Assembly (NCBI GenBank): GCA_964352675.1
Contig: CAYGSN010000020.1
Coordinates: 1 to 34,493 of the forward strand
Direction of reading: 5' to 3'
From: CAYGSN01 sp964352675
Lineage (GTDB): Bacteria > Pseudomonadota > Alphaproteobacteria > Micavibrionales > Micavibrionaceae
DNA: 34,493 bases
Position 1 is the stretch's first letter, and the number at the start of each line of letters is the position of its first letter. The notes beneath the pieces were generated by a model that was given only the letters and a program-made list of their open reading frames with translations, was not told the DNA's origin and made no database searches. A program made the translations under genes and the position numbers. Shown here one piece after another: positions 16,233 through 24,112 of the stretch.

Positions 16233-16241
16233 TGCTAAACT
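16233..16241 (+). promoter_or_regulatory. Possible extended -10 promoter of divL
   Basis: TG at 16233-16234, one base, then TAAACT at 16236-16241 form an extended -10 motif in the short gap between the ahcY terminator and divL. No good -35 is seen. The divL ATG is 9 nt downstream without a Shine-Dalgarno site, so a near-leaderless start is possible. Confidence 0.3.
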
Positions 16242-16250
16242 CAAGATTAC

Positions 16251-18596
16251 ATGAGCAACGCCCTATCCACTCCGAAAGACAATTGGCTGACCCGCATTAT
16301 CGGCGGGGGGGAAAGTGCGCGAGATCTCCAAGCCGAAAAAGCGCGTCTGGAAGCGTTTCTGGCCGCCTTTCCCGGTGAATATTGCGGGTTTTCCCGTGAC
16401 GGATCTGTGGCCTATTCCGATGGGTTCTGCGCCCTGCTCGGCCTCTCGCACATCAAAACGCTCGGCGATATCCAGACCCAGCTTAGCCCCGGTGATGCTG
16501 CCGCTCTGGAAGGGATGATGGACCGCCTGAGCGAAAACGGCGAATCTTTTTCGATACAGGCCAAAAATGCATCAGAGACAAAAACCCTTAAACTCTCTGG
16601 CTCCCGCGGCCGCGACCTCAGCGGCAAAGATTATTATGACGTCCTTTGGGTTGAAGAGAAAAGCGCCGCCGAGAACAAAGCCGCAAAAGATAGCGAGCTC
16701 AATCAGGTACAAATGGCGCTGAATTCAATTCCCCGCCCTGTCTGGTTGCGCGATGCGGGGCAAAATATCGTTTGGTGTAATTCCACCTATGCGGCCTATT
16801 TGAATACCACACCCATGGAAGTGGTTGCCGAACAAAAAGAAATCGCAGCCCAGGCGCAAAAGAAAGCTCAAAAAAGCAAGGATTCGCTTTTTGGACGCGA
16901 CCTAGCAGCCAAAGCCATGAGTGAAGGCACAGTACAGGAAATCAAAGCCCACGGCGTTTTCCAGGGTGATCGAATTCTTATGAAGCTTTCTGAAATCCCG
17001 CTCGCGCCGCTCGATATGACACTGGGGATTGCCTATAACGTCACCCGCGAAGAAGAGCTGGAGATGGAGCTCAGGCGCTATCAGTCCTCGAACCAGGAAC
17101 TTTTGGAGCAACTCCGCAGTGCCATCGCTATTTTTGCCGCTGATCGCTCCCTTGAATTTTACAACTCTTCCTTTTCCCAGCTCTGGGGACTAGAGGATGG
17201 CTGGCTAAATACACGGCCCGGGCTGGGAGATATCATGGAAAAGCTGCGCGAAACCCGCCGCCTGCCGGAACAAGCAGATTTTAGACGCTTCAAGCAAAGC
17301 TGGCTGGATATGTTCACCTCTCTGATTGACCCATATGAGGATATGCTGCACCTGCCTGACGGCTCTACCGTGCGCTTGCTGGTAGTACCGCATTCCATGG
17401 GCGGGCTGATGATGACGTTCGAAGATGTCACCAGCCGCCTGGAGCTTGAATCCTCGTATAACACACTGATCGCAGTCCAAAAAGAAACGCTCGATAATCT
17501 TGCCGAGGCCGTGGCGGTGTATGGCGGTGACGGACGTTTGAAGCTCTGGAACCCAGCCTTTGGCCGCTTGTGGAACCTCAACCCAGAGGATCTGGAAGGC
17601 GAGCCGCACATCACCAGCATCGTTGAAAAAATGAGAAAGTTCTTCGGCGCTGATGAATGGGCCGGACGCAAAGAAGAGCTGGTGGCCAAGGCATTAGACC
17701 GCCTCATGCATGAAGGGCGCCTGACACGCGCCGATAAAACGCTGGTGGATTTTTCCACCGTTCCTCTTCCTGATGGCGGGGTGCTTATTACCTATAGTGA
17801 TGTGACCGACTCCGTGCGGGTGGAAAACGCACTGCGTGAAAAGAATGCTGCGCTGGAGGCCGCAGAACAGCTCAAGCTGGACTTCCTGGCGAATGTATCT
17901 TACCAGCTGCGAACGCCTTTAAACGCGATTATGGGATTTAATGAAATTCTGGAGCAGGAATATTTTGGCCCCCTGAATGAACGCCAAAAAGAATACACTG
18001 CAGATATGGGAGAAGCCAGCGAGCGCTTACTGAGCCTGATCAATGATATTCTCGATCTCTCGACACTGGAAGCGGGTTATATGAATCTGCAGCGCGATGA
18101 GGTAAAAATCCCTGATATGCTGCAGCATGTTTACGGGCTGGTCAGTGAGTGGTCATGGAAAGAAAAAATCCAGATTGAACTCAAATGCCCAAAAAATGTC
18201 GGTCGCATAACGGCTGATGAGCGGCGCTTACAGCAGGCCGTAATTAATCTAATCCGCAATGCGATTACCTTTACCCCGTCCGGCGGGATGATTACATTAT
18301 CGGCAGCCCGCAAAAAAGACGGTATTGAAATTGCAGTAACAGACACGGGCATCGGTATTTCCGAAGAGGATAAGGTCCGCATTTTCGAGCCATTTGAGCG
18401 CGCCCGCGCCGGCGGCCAGCATGCCAGGCTCTCTAAAAGCGGGGCGGGGCTGGGACTGTCCCTAGTCAAAAACATCATCGCACTGCATGGTGGTACAGTC
18501 GAGTTGGAAAGCCAACAAGGCAAAGGCACTACTGTACGCCTCTTTTTACCCTTTACATCAACAAAGACAACCCTGAAAATCCCTGAAGATGCCTAA
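16251..18596 (+). CDS. divL: DivL-type PAS sensor kinase with tyrosine at the phospho-acceptor site
   Basis: A 781-residue multi-PAS histidine-kinase-like protein. No clear membrane helix is seen near the N-terminus. PAS-like regions can be recognised around residues 35-140, 155-275, 285-400 and 410-525. HisKA begins near residue 540 and reads FLANVSYQLRTPLNAI, where normal kinases have SHELRTP; Tyr551 replaces the histidine. Caulobacter DivL has tyrosine at the same place (Tyr550) and acts through CckA, DivK and CtrA in cell-cycle control rather than as an ordinary kinase. HATPase_c looks intact, with NLIRNAITFTPSGG, DTGIGISEEDK and GLGLSLVKNII. It follows ahcY, as in several alphaproteobacteria, and overlaps dapE by 8 nt. 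The role in cell-cycle control is inferred. Confidence 0.88.
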   Translation: MSNALSTPKDNWLTRIIGGGESARDLQAEKARLEAFLAAFPGEYCGFSRDGSVAYSDGFCALLGLSHIKTLGDIQTQLSPGDAAALEGMMDRLSENGESFSIQAKNASETKTLKLSGSRGRDLSGKDYYDVLWVEEKSAAENKAAKDSELNQVQMALNSIPRPVWLRDAGQNIVWCNSTYAAYLNTTPMEVVAEQKEIAAQAQKKAQKSKDSLFGRDLAAKAMSEGTVQEIKAHGVFQGDRILMKLSEIPLAPLDMTLGIAYNVTREEELEMELRRYQSSNQELLEQLRSAIAIFAADRSLEFYNSSFSQLWGLEDGWLNTRPGLGDIMEKLRETRRLPEQADFRRFKQSWLDMFTSLIDPYEDMLHLPDGSTVRLLVVPHSMGGLMMTFEDVTSRLELESSYNTLIAVQKETLDNLAEAVAVYGGDGRLKLWNPAFGRLWNLNPEDLEGEPHITSIVEKMRKFFGADEWAGRKEELVAKALDRLMHEGRLTRADKTLVDFSTVPLPDGGVLITYSDVTDSVRVENALREKNAALEAAEQLKLDFLANVSYQLRTPLNAIMGFNEILEQEYFGPLNERQKEYTADMGEASERLLSLINDILDLSTLEAGYMNLQRDEVKIPDMLQHVYGLVSEWSWKEKIQIELKCPKNVGRITADERRLQQAVINLIRNAITFTPSGGMITLSAARKKDGIEIAVTDTGIGISEEDKVRIFEPFERARAGGQHARLSKSGAGLGLSLVKNIIALHGGTVELESQQGKGTTVRLFLPFTSTKTTLKIPEDA

Positions 18597-19743
18597 GAAA
18601 ATGAACGTTATTGAGCTCTCCAAAGCCTTAATTTCCTGTCCGTCCGTCACTCCGAAGGATGAGGGGGCGCTCCAGATTCTAACTGACGCACTGGAAGATA
18701 TGGGATTCACCGTCTACCGCCTACCCTTTGGTGAAGGCGAGGGGCAAATTGAAAATATTTTCGCGCGCCTCGGTGATAGCGGCCCGCATATTTGCTATGG
18801 CGGACATACGGATGTTGTGCCGCCCGGACCGCTTGATCAATGGACATTCCCTCCGTTCGATCCCACCATCAAAGATGGTATTCTTTATGGACGTGGGGCT
18901 TCGGACATGAAAGGTTCCGTCGCAGCATTCACCGCAGCAATTTCCGCTTATCTTGATAAACATGGCGCGCCTAAAAGCGGCTCGATCAGCATGCTGATTA
19001 CCGGCGATGAAGAAGCCGATGCCATAAACGGTACGGTCAAAGTTCTAGAATGGATGAAAGACAATGACCACGTTCCCGATGTTGCCTTGGTGGGAGAACC
19101 AACCAACCCCGATCATTTGGGCCAAGAGATCAAGATCGGGCGACGCGGATCGCTTGGTGGCGTTCTCACCATCAAGGGAAAACAAGGTCACGTTGCCTAT
19201 CCGCAAAAGGCCGATAATCCCCTGCCTCGTCTTGCCAGAATGGTTGATGCACTATCTTCCTATGCCTTCGATGAAGGCTCAAAATTCTTCCAACCCACGA
19301 ATCTTGAGCTCACGACAATCGATGTCGGAAACACCGCCACCAATGTGATACCGGGTGAGGGGGTAGCCAAATTCAATGTGCGTTTTAACGATCACTGGAA
19401 CGCGCAATCGCTGGAGATAAAAATTCGTGAGATTCTCGATGCTGTGAGCACAGAGTATGCATTGGAAACTTTTAGCAACGCCGAAAGCTTCATCACGCAG
19501 CCCGGACAATGGACTGAAATCATCGGCCAGGCCGTTACCGATATTACTGGCAAGAGCGCGATGTTCACCACAACCGGCGGCACCTCCGATGCCCGGTTTA
19601 TTGTGAATTACTGCCCTGTGGTGGAGTTCGGACCGGTGAATGAAACCATTCACAAGATCGACGAAAATGCGGAAGTGGCCGTTCTGGAAGACCTGACAAA
19701 AATCTATGAACGGATTTTAGAGCTTTACTTCAAGGTCGCCTGA
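18589..19743 (+). CDS. dapE: Succinyl-diaminopimelate desuccinylase
   Basis: It removes succinate from N-succinyl-LL-diaminopimelate on the way to meso-diaminopimelate and lysine, and so serves peptidoglycan synthesis. It is a 384-residue M20-family metalloenzyme. Metal and catalytic marks are His73 and Asp75 in GGHTDVVPPG, the GRGASDMKG segment, GDEEADAINGT with the catalytic glutamate pair, GRRGSL and TTGGTSDARF. I start at ATG 18589, which overlaps divL by 8 nt; ATG 18601 in the same frame is an alternative that removes four residues. It converges with the PRC-barrel gene 6 nt later. Confidence 0.96.
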   Translation: MPKKMNVIELSKALISCPSVTPKDEGALQILTDALEDMGFTVYRLPFGEGEGQIENIFARLGDSGPHICYGGHTDVVPPGPLDQWTFPPFDPTIKDGILYGRGASDMKGSVAAFTAAISAYLDKHGAPKSGSISMLITGDEEADAINGTVKVLEWMKDNDHVPDVALVGEPTNPDHLGQEIKIGRRGSLGGVLTIKGKQGHVAYPQKADNPLPRLARMVDALSSYAFDEGSKFFQPTNLELTTIDVGNTATNVIPGEGVAKFNVRFNDHWNAQSLEIKIREILDAVSTEYALETFSNAESFITQPGQWTEIIGQAVTDITGKSAMFTTTGGTSDARFIVNYCPVVEFGPVNETIHKIDENAEVAVLEDLTKIYERILELYFKVA

Positions 19744-19749
19744 TTAAGA

Positions 19750-20442
19750 TTAATCGCCACTTTCTACATAATCATGCAAGGCATCGGCAGCATCATTACT
19801 GATAACAATTTCCGTGCTTGAACCTACATGGCGGATTGAGCCGATATCAAAGGGAACGGCAAGTTCACGGCTGCCCATCAATCCATAGCGGGCCGTCACA
19901 TACAATGCCTTAGCCTGCTCACCCTTATTATCAAACAGAATGGTTTTAACGGTGCCGATATTCCGGCCGTCACGCGCTTCTATTTTGGCGCCGATCAGGT
20001 TTTTTGTACTCAGACCATCAGCCTCCGTACCAGCCGCCGGCTCAACATTCGCCAACATAGACGGGAAAAGCGTTTTCAAACGGGCATCATCGTAGCCCAG
20101 CGCATAGCTGTTCGAACGTGGTGAAATTGAAAAATCCTCGTAACCCAAATAAACCGAATCACCAAGCTGCAGTTTTTTTAAATTCGCATTGAGGGTCTTA
20201 ATTGCACCACCTGCATCCACAGTCACGTCATTCACTTCACCAACCACCTTGTTTTTGCGGTCGGTAATTTTACGGTTGAAAATGTCTTCGGCGCTTTCAA
20301 GTGAAGGATTCTGCAAGGGCTTAGAACGGTTAAGCTCCCTCACCTTGTCAAAAACCATTTGATAAGCTTCATAATTCTGCGCCTGCGCCACTACGGGCAG
20401 AGCAAACACAGCCAATGCTAAACAAATTCCCACGATTCGCAT
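19750..20442 (-). CDS. Exported PRC-barrel domain protein
   Basis: A 230-residue protein with a clear signal peptide (MRIVGICLALAVFALPVVAQA). The start at 20442 is set by the signal peptide and by a strong AAAAGGAG just upstream; the same frame is open 13 codons further. Two PRC-barrel-like modules can be seen: residues about 50-110 (ITDRKNKVVGEVNDVTVD, then DSVYLGYEDF) and about 145-210 (IGAKIEARDGRNIGTVKTILFD, ending in strands that include ELAVPFDIG). PRC-barrel proteins are small beta-barrel adaptors; secreted forms in alphaproteobacteria are common but mostly uncharacterised. It has its own strong promoter and stands alone between dapE and truA. Confidence 0.87.
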   Translation of the reverse strand: MRIVGICLALAVFALPVVAQAQNYEAYQMVFDKVRELNRSKPLQNPSLESAEDIFNRKITDRKNKVVGEVNDVTVDAGGAIKTLNANLKKLQLGDSVYLGYEDFSISPRSNSYALGYDDARLKTLFPSMLANVEPAAGTEADGLSTKNLIGAKIEARDGRNIGTVKTILFDNKGEQAKALYVTARYGLMGSRELAVPFDIGSIRHVGSSTEIVISNDAADALHDYVESGD

Positions 20443-20472
20443 GTATTCGTCTCCTTTTAGAAATCTCCGCCT

Positions 20473-20501
20473 TTTATACAAAAATAAGCGGAGGAATGCA
20501 A
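20473..20501 (-). promoter_or_regulatory. Promoter of the PRC-barrel gene
   Basis: On the minus strand TTGCAT (20501-20496) and TATAAA (20478-20473) are separated by exactly 17 nt. A 30-nt leader with AAAAGGAG leads to the ATG at 20442. Both boxes match 5 of 6 bases. Confidence 0.7.
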
Positions 20502-20567
20502 GTTAATTTTCATAATTTTAAAATATGGCTTACTGTACCAACGCTATAGCCTATATCGGGCTTCATC

Positions 20568-21338
20568 CTAATCAGGATAATCGATTCTTACCAGGTACAA
20601 TCCTTCAGGCGGCGCCGTCGGCCCTCCCGCCGCACGATCGCGCGCTTCCAGCGCTGTGCGTACGTCTTCAACGCCCCATTTCCCTTCGCCGACCAGAGTT
20701 AACGTCCCGACCATATTTCGCACCATATGATGGAGGAAAGATTGCCCCTCCGCTTCGATAATAATCTCCTGCCCGCCATGGCTATCGTATTCACGCGCCG
20801 CGACATCCAGACGGCCCAACGTACGTTCCGGGGATTTTGCCTGGCATTCCGAAGCTCGGAAGGTTGTGAAATCGTGGTGCCCGACAAAAAGCTGAGCCGC
20901 CTTGTGCATAGCCGCCGCGTCCAGCCTGCGCTTGAACTGCCAGGCAAATCCTTGATCCAGTGCTAGAAACGCATAGCGATTTACGATGCGGTAACGATAG
21001 AGTTTGTTCACTGCCTGGAAGCGAGCATGAAAATCATCGGCCACAATTTCTGTATGGACAATGCTTATCGGCTGCGGCAGCAAATGCGCGTTAATCGCCT
21101 TTGTGATCTCTGATGTCTTCATAGGTTTTGAAAACGAATCCAAATCGACATGCGCGACCTGCGCAAGGGCATGAACACCCGCATCTGTCCGCCCGGCCAC
21201 AGTAAGACCTACATCCTGCTGGCAAAATCCGTGAATGGCCTCTTCCACGGCTTGCTGTATGGATGGGTGGTCCGGCTGGCGCTGCCATCCCGCATAGTCG
21301 CTACCGCGATATTCGATGGTGAGTTTATAACGGATCAT
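20568..21338 (-). CDS. truA: tRNA pseudouridine(38-40) synthase
   Basis: It makes pseudouridine at positions 38-40 of the tRNA anticodon arm. The 256-residue length is normal. The catalytic aspartate is Asp52 in AGRTDAGVHALAQVAHVD. Other marks are RYKLTIEYRGSDYAGWQRQ, DDFHARFQAVNKLYRYRI and the C-terminal FLHHMVRNMVGTL. It overlaps the EamA gene by 4 nt (ATGA) and is the last gene of the def-fmt-eamA-truA operon. The 86-nt gap to the PRC promoter holds no clear terminator. Confidence 0.97.
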   Translation of the reverse strand: MIRYKLTIEYRGSDYAGWQRQPDHPSIQQAVEEAIHGFCQQDVGLTVAGRTDAGVHALAQVAHVDLDSFSKPMKTSEITKAINAHLLPQPISIVHTEIVADDFHARFQAVNKLYRYRIVNRYAFLALDQGFAWQFKRRLDAAAMHKAAQLFVGHHDFTTFRASECQAKSPERTLGRLDVAAREYDSHGGQEIIIEAEGQSFLHHMVRNMVGTLTLVGEGKWGVEDVRTALEARDRAAGGPTAPPEGLYLVRIDYPD

Positions 21339-22222
21339 GTCTCAAAATACCGCTTCATCCTGTAAATCTCAGGCCAGTTGGCGATGATAATGCCACATAT
21401 CACAATCACGGCAGACAACAAAATATGAGGGGAGGACGGACCAAAACCAAAGAGATACAAAAACAAAAAAGAGGGGATGGGAATGAGATAGCTCAACGAT
21501 GCCAGCAAAGCGCGATTACCGTGTTTGATTCCGTGATCCCAAGCCAGAACGGCAACGCGCGTTATTCCCAGGCCCACAACAGCAAACCATTGAATGTAGC
21601 CTTGCGGCCAGATTGTTTCTTCAAAAAGATAATGCGGAATGAGCGCCAATATTCCTAAAATCAGAAAAACCGGCGCCATAAACCCCACCGGATATGTTCT
21701 GGTTTTTGCCAGGCCGGAATAAAGCGCCCAGGAAAAAGCAGCAACAAAAGCGGCGGCATACCCGATTTGGAATTGAGAAAAAACGGCATGTTCCGCCCGC
21801 CCCACAAACAATAGCGCGCAACCCGCAAAACCACAGATAAAGCCCAGATACTGGTAGAGTTTAAAAGTTTCATGCTGCAGAAAATGTAGCACACCGACCA
21901 GCAAAAGCGGCCAGAGATAATTGATGATATTGGCCTCAAAAACCGGCGCGGTCTTTAACGCGAAATAATACAGAAACACATACGTGCCTATTCCCCCGGC
22001 AACAAATAAATAATCGCCAGGCGGACGCACCCATCGTTCCTTCATATTTTTACGCATCATAATCTGCTCAAGAAAAATTACAGCAGAGGCCATAAACATG
22101 CTGATGGCCGACAACTGGAAAGGCGGTACAGGGCCGCTTAAAGCCAGGAAAAGCGCTGTCATCGACCAGAGAAATATGGCGATAAAGCCGGACATGTTAG
22201 GATTAAGGGAATAAGCACTCAT
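21335..22222 (-). CDS. EamA/DMT-family transporter
   Basis: A 295-residue inner-membrane protein with about ten hydrophobic helices, arranged as two five-helix EamA halves (about residues 10-140 and 150-290). It belongs to the drug/metabolite transporter superfamily; the substrate cannot be read from sequence. Start 22222 is chosen because it gives a 4-nt ATGA overlap with fmt and MSAYSLNPN leads straight into the first helix; upstream codons are fmt read in another frame. YLWPLLLVGVLHFL and FVAAFSWALYSGLAK are typical DMT segments. It is placed between fmt and truA, overlapping both by 4 nt. Confidence 0.87.
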   Translation of the reverse strand: MSAYSLNPNMSGFIAIFLWSMTALFLALSGPVPPFQLSAISMFMASAVIFLEQIMMRKNMKERWVRPPGDYLFVAGGIGTYVFLYYFALKTAPVFEANIINYLWPLLLVGVLHFLQHETFKLYQYLGFICGFAGCALLFVGRAEHAVFSQFQIGYAAAFVAAFSWALYSGLAKTRTYPVGFMAPVFLILGILALIPHYLFEETIWPQGYIQWFAVVGLGITRVAVLAWDHGIKHGNRALLASLSYLIPIPSFLFLYLFGFGPSSPHILLSAVIVICGIIIANWPEIYRMKRYFET

Positions 22223-23154
22223 CCCAGTACGTCGCCCGGTTTTATATAGCCGCCATTCACCGCGGCGCGAAAACCCATCGCCTGTTTCCCGGCAGGTTGG
22301 ATTTTTAGAATTCGAAGAACCGTATCGCCGCCGCATCCCACATCACCATCTGCAGAAATCACCTCTCCAGCCTGCGCCTTGCGATCAGCGCCGGGAGCGG
22401 CTGTCAGGATTTTAAACCGCTGGCCATCCTTATCGGTATAAACCCCAGGCCAGGGATTAAGCGCCCGCACCTGCCGGTCGATCTCTTCGGCCGTCAGGCT
22501 CCAGTCAATCCGGCCATCCTCCTTTTTCAGCAGCGGCGCATAGGTCTTGAGCGCCTCATCCTGCGCCTGCGACGGCAAGCGCGCCTGTGCATCCGCAATC
22601 TCATCAAGGACACTCACAATCATGCGCCCGCCTATATCCGCCAGCGCATCATGCAAGCTTCCGGCTGTGGTCTGCGGTGTAATCGGCGCGGTCTCTTTTG
22701 CAATCATCGCGCCAGTATCCAGCCCCTCATCCATCTGCATAACTGTAATCCCGGTTTCCGGATCACCCTGCCAGATCGCCTGTTGGATCGGCGATGCCCC
22801 GCGCCAACGCGGCAGGAGTGATGCATGTATATTCAGGCAACCATATGTTGGCGCATCCAGAATTGCCTTGGGCAGAAGCAATCCATAAGCCGCCACCGCA
22901 GCAACATCCACGCCATGGGCTGCAAATTCCTGCTGCGCTTCGGCTCCTTTGAGCGATAAAGGCGTAAGAACCGGAATACCGAGCGTTTCGGCATAATCAT
23001 GCACCGGTGATTTTTGCACCTGATGGCCGCGCCCTTTCGGCCGGGGCGGCTGGGAATAAACAACCGTAATCTCATGCGCACTGCCGTCCAGCGCTTTGAG
23101 CGCCGCCAGCGCGAAATCTGGTGTTCCCATAAAAGCGACTTTCAGCCCCGCCAT
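22219..23154 (-). CDS. fmt: Methionyl-tRNA formyltransferase
   Basis: It formylates the methionine on initiator tRNA using 10-formyl-tetrahydrofolate. The 311-residue length is usual. The N-terminus reads VAFMGTPDFALAAL. Catalytic Asn108 and His110 lie in LNIHASLLPRWRGASPIQ, and Asp146 in MDEGLDTGAM. The C-terminal OB-like domain starts near residue 205. It begins 3 nt after def, which encodes the enzyme that later removes the formyl group, and overlaps the transporter gene by 4 nt. Confidence 0.97.
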   Translation of the reverse strand: MAGLKVAFMGTPDFALAALKALDGSAHEITVVYSQPPRPKGRGHQVQKSPVHDYAETLGIPVLTPLSLKGAEAQQEFAAHGVDVAAVAAYGLLLPKAILDAPTYGCLNIHASLLPRWRGASPIQQAIWQGDPETGITVMQMDEGLDTGAMIAKETAPITPQTTAGSLHDALADIGGRMIVSVLDEIADAQARLPSQAQDEALKTYAPLLKKEDGRIDWSLTAEEIDRQVRALNPWPGVYTDKDGQRFKILTAAPGADRKAQAGEVISADGDVGCGGDTVLRILKIQPAGKQAMGFRAAVNGGYIKPGDVLG

Positions 23155-23157
23155 AGA

Positions 23158-23682
23158 TTACAACACCATCTGTTTCTTTAATTTATCAACTTTTTTCAAA
23201 ATCATGTTGCGCTTGAGGCTGGAAAGGTAATCGATGAAAAGAACCCCGTTCAGGTGATCAATCTCATGCTGCACACAATGGGACAACAGGCCCGCCGCAT
23301 GCAACTCCGCCTCCTGTCCGCTGTAATCCAGATATTTAACCCGCACCTCGGCCGGGCGCTCCACTTCTGCATATTGCTGCGGGATGGACAGACACCCTTC
23401 CTCCATCACGCTGGGCTCCTCAGACGCCCATATAATCTCCGGGTTCGCCATGCAAATCGGGGCGGGCTCCTCGCCCTCTTTCCGGCTGGCCAGATCCATC
23501 ACCAAAACGCGGTTCAGCAAGCCAACCTGATTGGCAGCCAGCCCAATGCCAGGAGCTTCATACATGGTTTCCAGCATCTTATCCATTTGCACGCGCAACG
23601 CATCGTCAACTGCGTTAACGGGTTGAGCAATCTCCTTTAAGACAGCAGCTGGAACAGTAATGATTTCAAATAAGTCACTCAT
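23158..23682 (-). CDS. def: Peptide deformylase
   Basis: It removes the formyl group from the N-terminal methionine of new proteins. This is a 174-residue metalloenzyme with all three motifs: GIGLAANQVG (46-55), EGCLS with metal ligand Cys97, and QHEIDHLNG with ligands His139 and His143 and catalytic Glu140. It heads the def-fmt-eamA-truA operon. I see no convincing Shine-Dalgarno site before the ATG, and the promoter in the 104-nt divergent gap is unclear on this strand. Confidence 0.97.
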   Translation of the reverse strand: MSDLFEIITVPAAVLKEIAQPVNAVDDALRVQMDKMLETMYEAPGIGLAANQVGLLNRVLVMDLASRKEGEEPAPICMANPEIIWASEEPSVMEEGCLSIPQQYAEVERPAEVRVKYLDYSGQEAELHAAGLLSHCVQHEIDHLNGVLFIDYLSSLKRNMILKKVDKLKKQMVL

Positions 23683-23751
23683 GGATAACTGAGGTAATGG
23701 CTTTTACAATAAAGGTCAAGATAACACAGAACATCGCCAACCCCAATTTCA

Positions 23752-23780
23752 TTGACATAGTTCTAAAGAAGGCGTAGATT
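23752..23780 (+). promoter_or_regulatory. Promoter giving a probable leaderless transcript
   Basis: A perfect TTGACA at 23752-23757 is followed after 17 nt by TAGATT at 23775-23780 (4 of 6). The ATG of the next gene is at 23787, 6 nt after the -10 box, where transcription is expected to begin. No Shine-Dalgarno site is present or possible. Confidence 0.65.
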
Positions 23781-23786
23781 TCGCAC

Positions 23787-24092
23787 ATGACAGATACAGG
23801 GATTCGTCGTCTTTTTGGTGTTGCCGCCATGGCTGTAATGATCGGTGGAGCGTCGGCCAGCGCGCTTCACGCGCATAATATGGCGGAACTGGCCTATAAT
23901 AACGCCATCCGGAATACTGTGCCCGAACCTGAAGCAAAGGTCGCAAGCGATGAAACCTTCGGCGATGTTTTTGCGGTTGGTATGGTGCTCAGCTTTGCCG
24001 CAGCCTGCGGGCTTATTGCGTTATCCCGCCGCGGGAACACACCGCCAACACCGCCGGATTGCGATCCGCGCGTAGCCGTTATCAGCCCTTAA
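23787..24092 (+). CDS. Unknown small membrane protein
   Basis: A 101-residue protein that I do not recognise. The N-terminus (IRRLFGVAAMAVMIGGASASALHA) looks like a signal peptide or first membrane helix. A second hydrophobic segment lies at about residues 60-81 (VFAVGMVLSFAAACGLIAL). It is followed by a positively charged RR and a proline-rich tail (NTPPTPPDCDP). It could be a two-helix inner-membrane protein with a short periplasmic loop. The gene stands alone, divergent from def and convergent with rmuC, and has the promoter noted at 23752-23780. Because the upstream promoter fits this start, I take it as a real gene. Confidence 0.68.
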   Translation: MTDTGIRRLFGVAAMAVMIGGASASALHAHNMAELAYNNAIRNTVPEPEAKVASDETFGDVFAVGMVLSFAAACGLIALSRRGNTPPTPPDCDPRVAVISP

Positions 24093-24112
24093 CAATGATT
24101 TTTTAAGAAAAC

